From positions 1 through 64,000 of the forward strand of contig DATESN010000101.1 in NCBI GenBank assembly GCA_035270785.1: DNA of 64,000 bases. Reading direction: 5' to 3'. This DNA comes from DATESN01 sp035270785 (GTDB lineage: Bacteria; Bacillota; Clostridia; Lachnospirales; Lachnospiraceae). The position numbers and the translations under genes were made by a program. Each line of letters begins with the position of its first letter. The stretch's first letter is position 1. Shown here piece by piece: positions 8,194 through 16,847 of the stretch. Under the pieces are notes generated by a model, which saw only the letters and a program-made list of their open reading frames with translations, ran no database searches and had not been told where the DNA came from.

Positions 8194-9516
8194 ATGAAAA
8201 AAAATAATCCTTTCATCGTTGGAACCATCGTTTTAACTGCAACTGGATTTGCCAGTCGAATTATAGGTTTCTTTTATCGCATATTTCTTTCTCGTACCTT
8301 TGGTGAGGAAGGGATGGGAATTTATCAGCTAATTGTACCCGTAATGGCTTTGGTCTTTTCTTTAAGTGTGGCAGGAATTCAAACTTCCATTTCAAAATTT
8401 GTTGCAAGCGAAACTTCAACAAAAAACTATAAATTTTCATTTCATATACTATTTGTTGGTTTTACCATTTCAGTAGGTATTTCCGTATTATGCAGTTTAT
8501 TAATCTATCAAGCTTCCGATTATATCGCAGCAAATTTAATATTTGAAACAAGAACCGCACCTTTACTTCGAATTTTAGCATTGTCTTTCCCCTTTAGTAC
8601 GATTCACTCCTGCATAAATGGATATTATTTTGGAATTCGAAAAACCAAAATTCCTGCTATCACACAAATAATAGAGCAAATTGCACGTGTATCTTGCGTA
8701 TATTTATTATATCAAATAAGCATAACTCATCATTACAAGTTAACAATTTCTTGTGCCGTCATTGGTTTAGTGGTAGGGGAATTTTTTTCAATGACTATTT
8801 CCCTTGTTTCTATTTATTTTAGATTTTATCATGTACGTAAGTCCTTATGCCTTCCAAACAAATATCAACTCAAAGATAATAGTAAAAAAATACTTCTTCT
8901 TGCAATTCCTTTATCTGCAAATCGAATTGTTATTAATTTTCTACAAAGTGTGGAAGCCGTTTATATTCCAAAGCGCTTATTACTTTCAGGTCTTACTATT
9001 TCTGATTCACTTCGCGTTTACGGTGTGCTCACAGGAATGGCACTTCCCCTCATTTTATTTCCATCTGCTATTACAAATTCTGTCTCTGTGTTACTACTCC
9101 CTCTTGTATCCGAAGCAGAGTCTAATCACAATTATGGAAAGATTCAACGAGCCGTTCGTAAATCAATTACCTACTGTCTCCTTCTTGGATTTTTATGCAC
9201 TGCCGTTTTCTTTTTATTTGGAAACACATTAGGTAACTATATGTTTTCAAGTCCTATGGCCGGAAAACTTATCCTTACACTTAGTTTTATATGCCCTTTC
9301 TTATATTTGACTGGAACACTATCTAGCATTTTACATGGTCTTGGAAAAACTGCACTCACATTCTTATTTAATATCTTAGGGCTTTCACTAAGACTACTTT
9401 TTGTTTTTATCTTTATTCCTATCTATGGAATTACCGGATATTTATGGGGCCTTTTAATTTCACTATTGTTAGTTTCTATTCTTGATCTTATCGCTTTGCG
9501 TAAATACATAGTTTAA
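8194..9516 (+). CDS. SpoVB-like polysaccharide/lipid flippase (MOP superfamily)
   Basis: A 440-residue multi-pass membrane protein with about 12-14 hydrophobic segments. The N-terminus (GTIVLTATGFASRIIGFFYRI, then GEEGMGIYQLIVPV) is typical of the SpoVB/YtgP branch of the MurJ-MATE-like exporters. In Bacillus SpoVB is needed for spore cortex formation, probably by moving lipid-linked precursors across the membrane. Paralogues with vegetative roles exist, so I do not assign spoVB outright. The ATG at 8194 follows AAAGGA. It is a single-gene unit divergent from iscS. Confidence 0.85.
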   Translation: MKKNNPFIVGTIVLTATGFASRIIGFFYRIFLSRTFGEEGMGIYQLIVPVMALVFSLSVAGIQTSISKFVASETSTKNYKFSFHILFVGFTISVGISVLCSLLIYQASDYIAANLIFETRTAPLLRILALSFPFSTIHSCINGYYFGIRKTKIPAITQIIEQIARVSCVYLLYQISITHHYKLTISCAVIGLVVGEFFSMTISLVSIYFRFYHVRKSLCLPNKYQLKDNSKKILLLAIPLSANRIVINFLQSVEAVYIPKRLLLSGLTISDSLRVYGVLTGMALPLILFPSAITNSVSVLLLPLVSEAESNHNYGKIQRAVRKSITYCLLLGFLCTAVFFLFGNTLGNYMFSSPMAGKLILTLSFICPFLYLTGTLSSILHGLGKTALTFLFNILGLSLRLLFVFIFIPIYGITGYLWGLLISLLLVSILDLIALRKYIV

Positions 9517-9533
9517 AACCCTTATCGTACGCA

Positions 9534-9613
9534 TTTTTTCAACCGCTATATTTTTTTTAACCACCTTTATATTTTTTTAACCACCGTTATATTCTTTTTA
9601 ACCACCTTTATAT
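9534..9613 (+). repeat. Four tandem 18-21-bp repeats abutting the DAHP synthase promoter
   Basis: Four units run head to tail at 9534-9551, 9552-9572, 9573-9592 and 9593-9613. Each has a T-run of five to seven bases, then AACCACC(T/G)TTATAT; the first unit is degenerate (CAACCGCTATAT). The array stops three bases before the -35 box at 9617. T-runs recurring every 20-21 bp, two helical turns, would curve the DNA; the repeated core could equally be a protein site. Confidence 0.85.
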
Positions 9614-9616
9614 TCC

Positions 9617-9645
9617 TTGCGTTAAAAATAGTTATATACTATAAT
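9617..9645 (+). promoter_or_regulatory. Promoter of the DAHP synthase gene
   Basis: TTGCGT (9617-9622), a 17-bp spacer and a perfect TATAAT (9640-9645) lie about 50 bp upstream of the ATG. The -35 box departs from consensus, consistent with help from the upstream repeat array. Confidence 0.75.
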
Positions 9646-9697
9646 AAATCGGATATATTAGCTAAATCAAATAATCCACGTAAGGAGAATTTAACAT

Positions 9698-10726
9698 ATG
9701 AGTTTTGAATTTATAAGAAAACTTCCTACCCCAGATGAAATTAGAGTGCAGTTTCCTCTTCCTGAAAATTTGAAGGTATTAAAAAAAGAAAGAGACTCCC
9801 AAATCAGTGATGTAATTACTGGTAAATCAAATAAGTTTTTAGTTATTATCGGCCCTTGCTCCGCTGACAATGAAGATTCTGTATGTGAGTATCTAAATCG
9901 CTTGGCAAAAGTTAATGAAAAAGTAAAAGATAAGTTAGTACTTATTCCTCGTATTTATACAAATAAACCAAGAACTACCGGAGATGGATACAAGGGTTTC
10001 ATACATCAACCAAATCCTGAAAAAAAAGAGGATTTTTTACAAGGACTTATTTCAATGAGAAAAATGCATCTTCGCGCAATAGGAGAAACGGGATTAACTC
10101 CTGCTGATGAAATGCTTTATCCTGAAAACTGGGGATATGTTGAAGACATTTTATCATATGTAGCAATTGGAGCCCGTTCCGTGGAAGATCAGCAGCATCG
10201 ATTAACGGTAAGTGGTTTTGAGGTGCCCTCCGGTATGAAAAACCCTACTAGTGGTGACTTTGGAGTAATGCTTAATTCTGTATATGCCGCACAACACCCC
10301 CATTCTTTTATCTACCGTGGTTATGAAGTAAATACTTCAGGTAATCCACTAGCTCATACCGTTCTAAGAGGGGGAGTAAGCAAACATGGACATAGCACTG
10401 CTAACTACCATTATGAGGACTTACATCGTTTGATGGGAATGTATGGTGATATGGATTTAGCTAATCCAGCTTGTATTATTGATTCCAACCATAACAATTC
10501 CGGAAAACTATTTCATCAGCAAACCCGTATCGTAAAGGAAGTTATGCACAGCCGAAAATTAAATGATGATATTCACACATTAGTAAAAGGCGTAATGATT
10601 GAAAGTTATCTAGTAGAAGGTTGCCAAAAAATCGGGGATGGTGTCTATGGACAATCCATTACAGATCCTTGTCTTGGTTGGGAAGATAGCGAACGACTAA
10701 TTTATGATATTGCAGAATATGAATAA
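9698..10726 (+). CDS. 3-deoxy-7-phosphoheptulonate (DAHP) synthase, class I
   Basis: Catalyses the first step of the shikimate pathway, joining phosphoenolpyruvate and erythrose 4-phosphate. The 342-residue protein matches the class I-alpha, AroF/G/H-like group: IIGPCSADNEDS, the KPRTTGDGYKGF PEP-binding block, ARSVEDQQHR, GFEVPSGMKNPTSGD, and VLRGGVSKHGHSTANY. The DSNHNNSGK motif near residue 265 carries metal-binding histidine. Bacterial members are usually feedback-inhibited by an aromatic amino acid; which one cannot be read from the sequence. An AAGGAG site precedes the ATG. It is monocistronic, with repeats upstream and a bidirectional terminator after it. Confidence 0.93.
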   Translation: MSFEFIRKLPTPDEIRVQFPLPENLKVLKKERDSQISDVITGKSNKFLVIIGPCSADNEDSVCEYLNRLAKVNEKVKDKLVLIPRIYTNKPRTTGDGYKGFIHQPNPEKKEDFLQGLISMRKMHLRAIGETGLTPADEMLYPENWGYVEDILSYVAIGARSVEDQQHRLTVSGFEVPSGMKNPTSGDFGVMLNSVYAAQHPHSFIYRGYEVNTSGNPLAHTVLRGGVSKHGHSTANYHYEDLHRLMGMYGDMDLANPACIIDSNHNNSGKLFHQQTRIVKEVMHSRKLNDDIHTLVKGVMIESYLVEGCQKIGDGVYGQSITDPCLGWEDSERLIYDIAEYE

Positions 10727-10737
10727 ACCTAACTATG

Positions 10738-10782
10738 AAAAAAACGACGTATCCTCTATTTTTAGAAGATACGTCGTTTTTT
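10738..10782. terminator. Bidirectional terminator between DAHP synthase and xerD
   Basis: Fifteen-base arms AAAAAACGACGTATC and GATACGTCGTTTTTT surround a 14-nt loop. A-runs and T-runs on both sides let it work for the rightward aromatic gene and for leftward xerD. Confidence 0.9.
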
Positions 10783-10786
10783 ATAT

Positions 10787-11671
10787 TTAGCTACGTGGAT
10801 GTGCTTTTGCATATACCTCACGAATACGTTTATGATTCATATTTGCATATATTTGAGTCGTTGATATATCTGAATGTCCCAGCATTTCTTGAACACTCCT
10901 TAAGTCTGCACCATTCTCAACTAAATGAGCTGCGAAGGAATGTCTCAATGTATGAGGAGTTATTTCCGAATTAATTTCAGCTTTTTTAGAATAATATTTT
11001 ATGATCTTCCAAAATCCCTGTCTACTCATAGGTTGTCCAGAACAGTTTACAAATAAAATATCATTGTTTATATCTTCTAACATTATATTTCTTGATTTTT
11101 CTAAATATTCAATTAAAGCTTTCTTTGAAGCCATTCCAATGGGAATAACTCTTTCTTTATTCGCATCTTTACAAATAATAAATCCCATTGATATGTTAAC
11201 CTCTGTTACTTTTAATGTGATTAATTCTGTAACGCGGATTCCAGTAGCATAAAGAAGTTCTAACATTGCTTTATCACGAATTTCTTTTGGATTATTACCA
11301 TTTGGTTGTTCTAACAAACGAATTACTTCACTGGTTGATAAAATATCGGGAATCTTTTTTTCAATTTTAGGCGACTTTAAAGCTAATGATACATCTTCTT
11401 TTATCATGCCCTCTTTCAACAAATAATGGAATAATGCTTTAATCGATGCAATATTTCTTGAAATAGTTGCTGCCGCAAATTGATTCTTCTCCAAAAATAA
11501 TATATAAGAGGTAAGGTTCAATGCAGTTAAATTATGAATACTTAAAATGCCAAATTCCTCCATATAATGTTGAACTTTGTTTAAGTCACGTTTATAGGAA
11601 AGCTCTGTATTATTTGAAGTTTTTTTTACATTATGTAAATAGGAAATAAACCCATCAATTTCTTTTTGCAT
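10787..11671 (-). CDS. xerD: Tyrosine recombinase XerD
   Basis: Site-specific recombinase that resolves chromosome dimers at dif. The 294-residue protein has a SAM-like core-binding domain (about 1-85) and a catalytic domain with every active-site residue: Arg146 in TGIRVTEL, Lys172, His240 and Arg243 in HTLRHSF, His266 in LGHSDI and nucleophile Tyr275 in QIYANM. Full length and chromosomal context argue for the housekeeping XerD, not an integrase. In Bacillus the order nudF-yqkK-spoIIM-fur-xerD is known; here a Nudix remnant, spoIIM and xerD survive. Confidence 0.93.
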   Translation of the reverse strand: MQKEIDGFISYLHNVKKTSNNTELSYKRDLNKVQHYMEEFGILSIHNLTALNLTSYILFLEKNQFAAATISRNIASIKALFHYLLKEGMIKEDVSLALKSPKIEKKIPDILSTSEVIRLLEQPNGNNPKEIRDKAMLELLYATGIRVTELITLKVTEVNISMGFIICKDANKERVIPIGMASKKALIEYLEKSRNIMLEDINNDILFVNCSGQPMSRQGFWKIIKYYSKKAEINSEITPHTLRHSFAAHLVENGADLRSVQEMLGHSDISTTQIYANMNHKRIREVYAKAHPRS

Positions 11672-11729
11672 AAAATGACAAACCCTTCCCCATTAGTAAT
11701 TATGTCAATGAAATGACCATCTAAATAAC

Positions 11730-11758
11730 ATTATAATCAGTCTATCTGAGAAATGCAA
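11730..11758 (-). promoter_or_regulatory. Sigma-A promoter of xerD
   Basis: On the minus strand TTGCAT (11753-11758), a 17-bp spacer and TATAAT (11730-11735) lie about 60 bp upstream of xerD. This gives xerD expression independent of the sporulation gene spoIIM upstream. Confidence 0.7.
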
Positions 11759-11856
11759 ATGATATTTTCGCCCCATTTCACTGTAAATTCGCTATTTATA
11801 TCTAAAAGCACAAGATATCTAAGTGTCATTTTTTATAGCCACCATATGTTGTGAAA

Positions 11857-12477
11857 TTAAATTAAAATAAACTTCATAAATTTAACAATTATGTAAGAAT
11901 TAACATAACTTTCTAATAGAACACCTATTATGGTAACTAAAGATAGCAATGTGATGTAACAAGCAAAATGTAATAATAATTGTTTTTTTCCATTATAAAT
12001 ACTACCAAAACATCGTTCAGGAAAATATAGTTTTGTACATAATTCATAGCACACATTAATTAGTATTATAAAAACCGGTATATATATAATATAGTGGGGG
12101 AATATACTTGCAAATATAAACAAAATACCTCTTGCTCCAAATCTTGTAGCTGCCACGGTAAACAGAACTCCTATAGAAAAACCCATCCACGCCACAAATG
12201 TATAAATTGCTATAATACCAAAAAAAGTGGAAGACAATAAGGCAATGATAAATATAGTGCTTAACCTTTGCTTCAAGGCATAGATAAACAATTTTCCGCA
12301 GCTAATTTCTATATATTGTAGGCGACCCAAACTATTATTCCCTAAAATTCCATCTTCTGATAAATAACTCCCTCCCCAAAGAAAAATAAGAAGAATACCA
12401 AATGCAAAACCAAATAAAAATGGTACTAACCAATTCTTATTATCTTTCGTACTATGTATTCCTTTAAACAAATGCAA
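11857..12477 (-). CDS. spoIIM: Stage II sporulation protein M
   Basis: Membrane component of the SpoIID-SpoIIM-SpoIIP machine that remodels peptidoglycan during forespore engulfment. The 206-residue protein has five hydrophobic segments and the family block STFFGIIAIYTFVAWMGFSIGVLF, here in two pieces around residues 83-107, followed by FASIFPHYIIYIP. The start is a TTG: no ATG is available, and AGAGG lies eight bases upstream of it. A sigma-E-like promoter at 12508-12536 fits its known mother-cell expression. Confidence 0.9.
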   Translation of the reverse strand: MHLFKGIHSTKDNKNWLVPFLFGFAFGILLIFLWGGSYLSEDGILGNNSLGRLQYIEISCGKLFIYALKQRLSTIFIIALLSSTFFGIIAIYTFVAWMGFSIGVLFTVAATRFGARGILFIFASIFPHYIIYIPVFIILINVCYELCTKLYFPERCFGSIYNGKKQLLLHFACYITLLSLVTIIGVLLESYVNSYIIVKFMKFILI

Positions 12478-12507
12478 TTGTTTATCCTCTTTAAGCTTTA
12501 TCTCTTT

Positions 12508-12536
12508 AATATATGCACTTACTATTTACAATATTT
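12508..12536 (-). promoter_or_regulatory. Sigma-E-like promoter of spoIIM
   Basis: On the minus strand AAATATT (12530-12536), a 14-bp spacer and CATATATT (12508-12515) match the Bacillus sigma-E consensus KMATATT-N14-CATACAMT closely. It overlaps the 3' end of the Nudix remnant. The same -10 octamer occurs before spoIIIAA. Confidence 0.7.
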
Positions 12537-12806
12537 ATTCTTATAAGCAAGTATTGCAGAAATTGTTTTTGAATCTTCTATCTTGCCACTATATATCATT
12601 TCTTCTAAATCTTTTAATTCGCAAACTTCCACTTGAATATATTCATCCTCATCCAAATGCTGACTACTTATCTTTAAATCTTTTGCAACATAAATATCTA
12701 TTTTTTCATTACAAAAAGCTACCGTTGTTCTAATGGTTATAAGTAATTCTAACTTTTCTGAGCTATATCCCGTTTCCTCTTCTAATTCTCTCATGGCTGC
12801 ATCCAT
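12522..12806 (-). pseudogene. Truncated Nudix hydrolase (ADP-ribose pyrophosphatase-like) remnant
   Basis: The 94-codon frame opens inside the Nudix box: MDAAMRELEEETGY is the second half of the signature. The reading frame continues upstream without a start codon to about 12895, giving LKYDYYKDTVLVPNEKT, which resembles a shortened version of the segment before the box. The Glu eight residues before the Arg is kept, but the leading Gly of the box is replaced. Roughly 80 N-terminal residues are absent, no ribosome site precedes the first ATG, and the aspC terminator now lies inside the open frame. In Bacillus, nudF occupies this position beside spoIIM. A short functional protein cannot be excluded. 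Confidence 0.65.
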
Positions 12807-12863
12807 GGTTTTTTCATTTGGAACAAGTACGGTGTCTTTATAATAATCATACTTTAAAACAAT

Positions 12864-12912
12864 AAAAAGCTCTAGTAAACAATGAAAATCATTGCAATAC
12901 TAGAGCTTTTCT
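12864..12912 (-). terminator. Terminator of the aminotransferase gene
   Basis: Arms AAAAGCTCTAGTA and TACTAGAGCTTTT enclose a nested small hairpin (CAATG and CATTG arms). On the minus strand it follows the aminotransferase stop by about 12 bp. Confidence 0.85.
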
Positions 12913-12923
12913 ATTTAAATCTT

Positions 12924-14120
12924 CTATAAAGATTTCAAGAAATCTTCGATGCGATCAAGTCCTTTTTCAATTTGTTCTAGGCTAATGGCATAGGATAAAC
13001 GAATGTGATCCTCAAAACCAAAATCACCACAAGGAACAACAGCAACATTGAAATCCTCAAGAAGAATCCTTGTTAGTTCATCTGCTGATTCAACTTTCTT
13101 TCCCTTATATTCTTTATCTAAAATTTCAGATGTATCAATAAATACATAGAAAGCCCCTTTCGGTTCCAAACAAGAAATAAATGGCATTTTACTTACTCTT
13201 TGAAACATATATTCACGGCGCTTATCAAATTCTGTTCTCATAGTGATAACCGCGTCCTGAGGCCCTAATAATGCTTCTACAGCGGCTTTTTGAGCAATGG
13301 AGTTAGGATTAGATGTTGCATGTGATTGAACTGCATCCATTAAATCTGCAATTTCTGCTGTTGATCCTGTATAACCAATTCTCCAACCAGTCATGGAATA
13401 GCTTTTTGATAAACCACTACATGTAATTGTTCTTTTAAATATTTCATCATTAAAGGAAGCAATACTAATATGTTTTTCCTTACCATATATTAAGTGTTCA
13501 TACATTTCATCCGCAACTACAAAAATATCATTCTTAACCACGACTTCCGCAATTTCACGAAGTTCTTCTTCGGTATAAATCATACCTGTTGGGTTACTTG
13601 GTGTATTTATAATAATTGCCTTTGTTTTCTTTGTAATCGCATCTTCAATTTGTTTTCCTGTTACTTTATATCCTTGTGCCTTTGTACCCGTAATATAAAC
13701 AGGAACACCGTCTGATAATTTAACCATCTCTGGGTAACTTAACCAATAAGGTGCTGGAATAATGACTTCATCCCCTGGATTCAAAATAGCATCAAAAACA
13801 TTGGAAAGGGAATGCTTTCCACCATTGCTAATAACAATTTGTTTTGCTTTGTAATCAAGGCCGTTAAATTCTTTGAATTTTTTGCAAATAGCTTCTTTCA
13901 GTTCATTTGTTCCAGAAGCTGGAGTGTATTTGGTAAAGCCATCATTAATAGCCTTAATTGCAGCATTGCATACATTTTCAGGTGTATTAAAATCTGGTTC
14001 CCCTGCTCCGAACCCCACTACATCAATTCCATTTGCTTTCATTTCTTTTGCTTTTGCAGTTATCGCTAATGTTGATGAAGGTTTTACTCCTTGTGCTTTC
14101 TTTGATAATGTTAAAGCCAT
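12924..14120 (-). CDS. Aspartate-type aminotransferase, PLP class I
   Basis: Transfers amino groups between aspartate or related amino acids and 2-oxo acids. The 398-residue protein has the 1-gamma subgroup pattern: FGAGEPDFNTP, the KYTPASGTNELKEAI block, NTPSNPTG (Asn176 of the start used here), VADEMYEHLIY (Asp204, Tyr207), the PLP lysine Lys239 in SGLSKSYSMTGWR, and a C-terminal HIRLSYA with the carboxylate-binding Arg. The ATG at 14120 is preferred; one at 14132 sits directly on AAAGG. Substrate range among aspartate, glutamate-prephenate or aromatic donors is not resolvable. It is transcribed alone. Confidence 0.9.
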   Translation of the reverse strand: MALTLSKKAQGVKPSSTLAITAKAKEMKANGIDVVGFGAGEPDFNTPENVCNAAIKAINDGFTKYTPASGTNELKEAICKKFKEFNGLDYKAKQIVISNGGKHSLSNVFDAILNPGDEVIIPAPYWLSYPEMVKLSDGVPVYITGTKAQGYKVTGKQIEDAITKKTKAIIINTPSNPTGMIYTEEELREIAEVVVKNDIFVVADEMYEHLIYGKEKHISIASFNDEIFKRTITCSGLSKSYSMTGWRIGYTGSTAEIADLMDAVQSHATSNPNSIAQKAAVEALLGPQDAVITMRTEFDKRREYMFQRVSKMPFISCLEPKGAFYVFIDTSEILDKEYKGKKVESADELTRILLEDFNVAVVPCGDFGFEDHIRLSYAISLEQIEKGLDRIEDFLKSL

Positions 14121-14146
14121 TGAATCCACCATCCTTTAATCTTATT

Positions 14147-14165
14147 TTACATTATTTTAATGTAA
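14147..14165 (-). promoter_or_regulatory. Perfect palindrome downstream of the aminotransferase promoter
   Basis: TTACATTA and TAATGTAA, separated by three bases, form a perfect palindrome that begins at the -10 box and covers the likely transcription start. It looks like a repressor operator; the cognate protein is unknown. Confidence 0.55.
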
Positions 14166-14192
14166 TTATATTTGATACTCTGATTGTTGCAA
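14165..14192 (-). promoter_or_regulatory. Promoter of the aminotransferase gene
   Basis: On the minus strand TTGCAA (14187-14192), a 16-bp spacer and TATAAT (14165-14170) lie about 45 bp upstream of the ATG. Confidence 0.7.
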
Positions 14193-14308
14193 GAATTATT
14201 AGTATTCTAATACCCCTGAAAAGATTGGATAATCGTATACAATCATACATCTTGTAATATTCTACTACATGACTAAATTTTGCACAAGCATTTTTTAAGG
14301 TATTATAT

Positions 14309-14348
14309 AAAAAAAAGGCCTTATAAACATATTGTCTATAAGGCCTTT
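14309..14348 (-). terminator. Terminator of rny
   Basis: Arms AAAGGCCTTATA (14314-14325) and TATAAGGCCTTT (14337-14348) with an 11-nt loop and a T-run on the minus strand, 12 bp past the rny stop. The inner stem and loop are almost the same as those of the tpiA terminator. Confidence 0.85.
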
Positions 14349-14359
14349 CTTTTAATTAC

Positions 14360-15907
14360 TTACTTAGCATAATCAATTACGCGAGATTCTCTGATAATAT
14401 TAACTTTAATTTGTCCAGGATATTCTAACTCTGCTTCTATTTGTTTCGAAATATCTCGAGCTAATAATATCATGTCTGCATCCGTAATCTGGTCTGGAAC
14501 TACCATAACGCGAATTTCTCTACCTGCTTGAATAGCAAAAGATTTGTCTACACCTTTGAAATTGTTTGTAATATCTTCTAATTGTTTCAATCTACTTGTA
14601 TATGTTTCTAGGGTTTCTCTTCTAGCACCAGGACGGGCTGCCGAAATAGTATCCGCAGCTTGTACCAAACATGCAATCAGTGTTGTTGGTTCAACATCAC
14701 CGTGGTGAGATTCAACTGCATTAATAACAGTAGCTGATTCTTTATACTTTTTGCAAAGTTCAACACCTAGTTGGATATGAGAGCCTTCCATTTCATGATC
14801 TACCGCTTTACCAATATCGTGTAATAGACCGGCACGTTTTGCCATTCTTACATCTAATCCCAACTCTGAAGCTAACAAACCAGCTAACTGAGCTACTTCA
14901 ATAGAATGTTTTAATGCATTTTGGCCATAACTTGTTCTGAATTTCATTTTTCCAAGTAGTCTAACTAATTCTGGATGAAGACCATGAACCCCCACATCAA
15001 GTGTAGCTGATTCACCTTCTTCTTTAATCATAACTTCAACTTCTTTTTGCGCTTTTTCAACCATTTCTTCAATTCTGGCAGGATGGATACGTCCATCTAC
15101 GATTAATTTTTCAAGCGCAATCCTTGCTACCTCGCGACGAATAGGATCAAAACCGGATAAGATTACTGCTTCTGGTGTATCATCAATAATTAAATCAACA
15201 CCTGTCATGGTTTCTAAAGTTCTAATATTTCTACCTTCTCTACCAATAATTCTACCTTTCATTTCATCACTTGGAAGTTGAACAACGGAAATTGTAGTCT
15301 CAGATACGTGATCAGCAGCACATCTTTGAATAGCTGTAACAACATATTCTTTTGCTTTTTTATCTGCTTCTTCTTTTGCCCTACTTTCCATTTCTTTAAT
15401 CATAATAGCTGTTTCATGTTTTACTTCATCTTCAACAATTTTCAATAAGTAATCTTTTGCTTGTTCGGAGGTTAAACCAGAAATGCGTTCAAGTTCCTGC
15501 ACTCTTTGCTCATTGAGTTTTGCAACTTCTTCCCTTTGTTTTGCTAACCCTTCTTCTTTGGTTGCTAAACTAATTTCTTTCTTTTCAATTGCATCTGCTT
15601 TTTTATCAATATTTTCTTCTTTTTGCTGAACTCTACGTTCATAACGTTGTACTTCTGCCCTACGCTCTTTGATTTCTTTATCCAATTCGTTTTTAGTACG
15701 AATAGATTCTTCTTTCACCTCAAGTAGGCCCTCACGCTTTTTTGTTTCAGCTGTTTTTAAAGCTTCATCGATAATCTCTCTTGCTTTCTCTTCTGCATTA
15801 CCAAGCTTTCCTTCAACAATGTTCTTTCTGTATGAAGTAGCAATTATGGCTGATACTGGAGCAACAACAATAAGAGTAGCTGCAACTGCTATTATATAAC
15901 CAATCAT
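14360..15907 (-). CDS. rny: Ribonuclease Y
   Basis: Membrane-anchored endoribonuclease that starts mRNA decay in Firmicutes. Domains in order: one N-terminal transmembrane segment (about 2-22), a long charged coiled coil (about 35-185), a KH domain with GRIIGREGRN at 218-227, and an HD domain with His363-Asp364 in LLHDIGKA, followed by the RNase Y tail. The 515-residue length is normal. The GTG at 15919 overlaps the GGAGG site, so I take the ATG at 15907. In many clostridia rny follows recA and recX, as here. Confidence 0.95.
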   Translation of the reverse strand: MIGYIIAVAATLIVVAPVSAIIATSYRKNIVEGKLGNAEEKAREIIDEALKTAETKKREGLLEVKEESIRTKNELDKEIKERRAEVQRYERRVQQKEENIDKKADAIEKKEISLATKEEGLAKQREEVAKLNEQRVQELERISGLTSEQAKDYLLKIVEDEVKHETAIMIKEMESRAKEEADKKAKEYVVTAIQRCAADHVSETTISVVQLPSDEMKGRIIGREGRNIRTLETMTGVDLIIDDTPEAVILSGFDPIRREVARIALEKLIVDGRIHPARIEEMVEKAQKEVEVMIKEEGESATLDVGVHGLHPELVRLLGKMKFRTSYGQNALKHSIEVAQLAGLLASELGLDVRMAKRAGLLHDIGKAVDHEMEGSHIQLGVELCKKYKESATVINAVESHHGDVEPTTLIACLVQAADTISAARPGARRETLETYTSRLKQLEDITNNFKGVDKSFAIQAGREIRVMVVPDQITDADMILLARDISKQIEAELEYPGQIKVNIIRESRVIDYAK

Positions 15908-16107
15908 GTACAGGAGCACCTCCTTATTTAATTTTCATTGTACGATATCTTTAATAGGATGCTTTTAATTAACATTCTAATTGCGATTTTACAACACTTA
16001 AATTTTAAACTGAAATGGATGTTATGTCAAGCAAAAGTATCTGTTACATACGAGAAAATACATAAAAAATCTGTAAAATCCACTAAAATTGTATACATTA
16101 TGTCTAT

Positions 16108-16752
16108 TTATTCATATTGGTATTCACCCATTGTTTTTCTAATTAAATCAAATGTATAGCCTTTCCTTAATAAAAACCCGATCATTTTTTCTTTTTCCAC
16201 TTTATTTGCCATATCAAAGCTATATTTTTTCTTACTTAAATACTCCTGTATTTGTTTCATTTCAATATGATTTTCGTCTTCCATATTCAACGCCCCTACG
16301 AACTCGCTATGAACATCATGGTACGCATTCATAATATGTTCTTTATTTACACCTTTTTTCATCAAATCTAATTCCATTCTTTTTTTACTTCTAGACTCGT
16401 AAAAAGTAGAAATATACCGTCTGCAAAAATAGGCATCATTAATATACGAATAAGATTTTACATAGTCAATTGCATTGTCAATGATCTCTTTAGAATAAAA
16501 ACCACCCTTTAATTTATCTCGCAACTGTTGTTCTGTATAATCCCTAGATTTTAATAAATTTATACTTCTTAATTTTGCACGTTTGGGAAGGACTTTTGTA
16601 ATGATTTCATCATAATCTTCTTGTGATAACTCAAAACCTCTTTTTATATGAAATAATCGTAAATCGCCTTTGTATAATACAAAGGCGATTTCATAATCAA
16701 GGTATACTTTACATCTAGAATTCGAAATTTCAACAATATCTGTTACTTCCAT
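16108..16752 (-). CDS. recX: RecX, regulator of RecA
   Basis: RecX proteins bind RecA filaments and modulate strand exchange. The 214-residue protein shows the three-helix repeats of the family: AKLRSINLLKSRDYTEQQL, the segment around SKEIIDNAIDYVKSYSYIND, and AYFCRRYI, with further repeats in the C-terminal half. An N-terminal beta-rich segment of about 45 residues precedes them, as in Bacillus RecX. The ATG at 16752 follows AGAGG by nine bases. It lies about 100 bp downstream of recA in the same orientation, so it probably shares SOS control. Confidence 0.88.
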   Translation of the reverse strand: MEVTDIVEISNSRCKVYLDYEIAFVLYKGDLRLFHIKRGFELSQEDYDEIITKVLPKRAKLRSINLLKSRDYTEQQLRDKLKGGFYSKEIIDNAIDYVKSYSYINDAYFCRRYISTFYESRSKKRMELDLMKKGVNKEHIMNAYHDVHSEFVGALNMEDENHIEMKQIQEYLSKKKYSFDMANKVEKEKMIGFLLRKGYTFDLIRKTMGEYQYE

Positions 16753-16847
16753 CCTACTTTACCTCTTTATTAGTCTAGTTCCGTTCATTAAATATTTTTC
16801 TTGGTATCCATCATGTTATCACAACATCTTTAATAACACCCTTTGTT

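Noticed and set aside
9534..9613. CRISPR or plasmid-type iterons
   Set aside because: No spacers and no replication gene; the array adjoins a promoter.
10735..10974. A 79-codon plus-strand frame beginning in the terminator
   Set aside because: Its start lies inside the bidirectional terminator and the rest is antisense to xerD.
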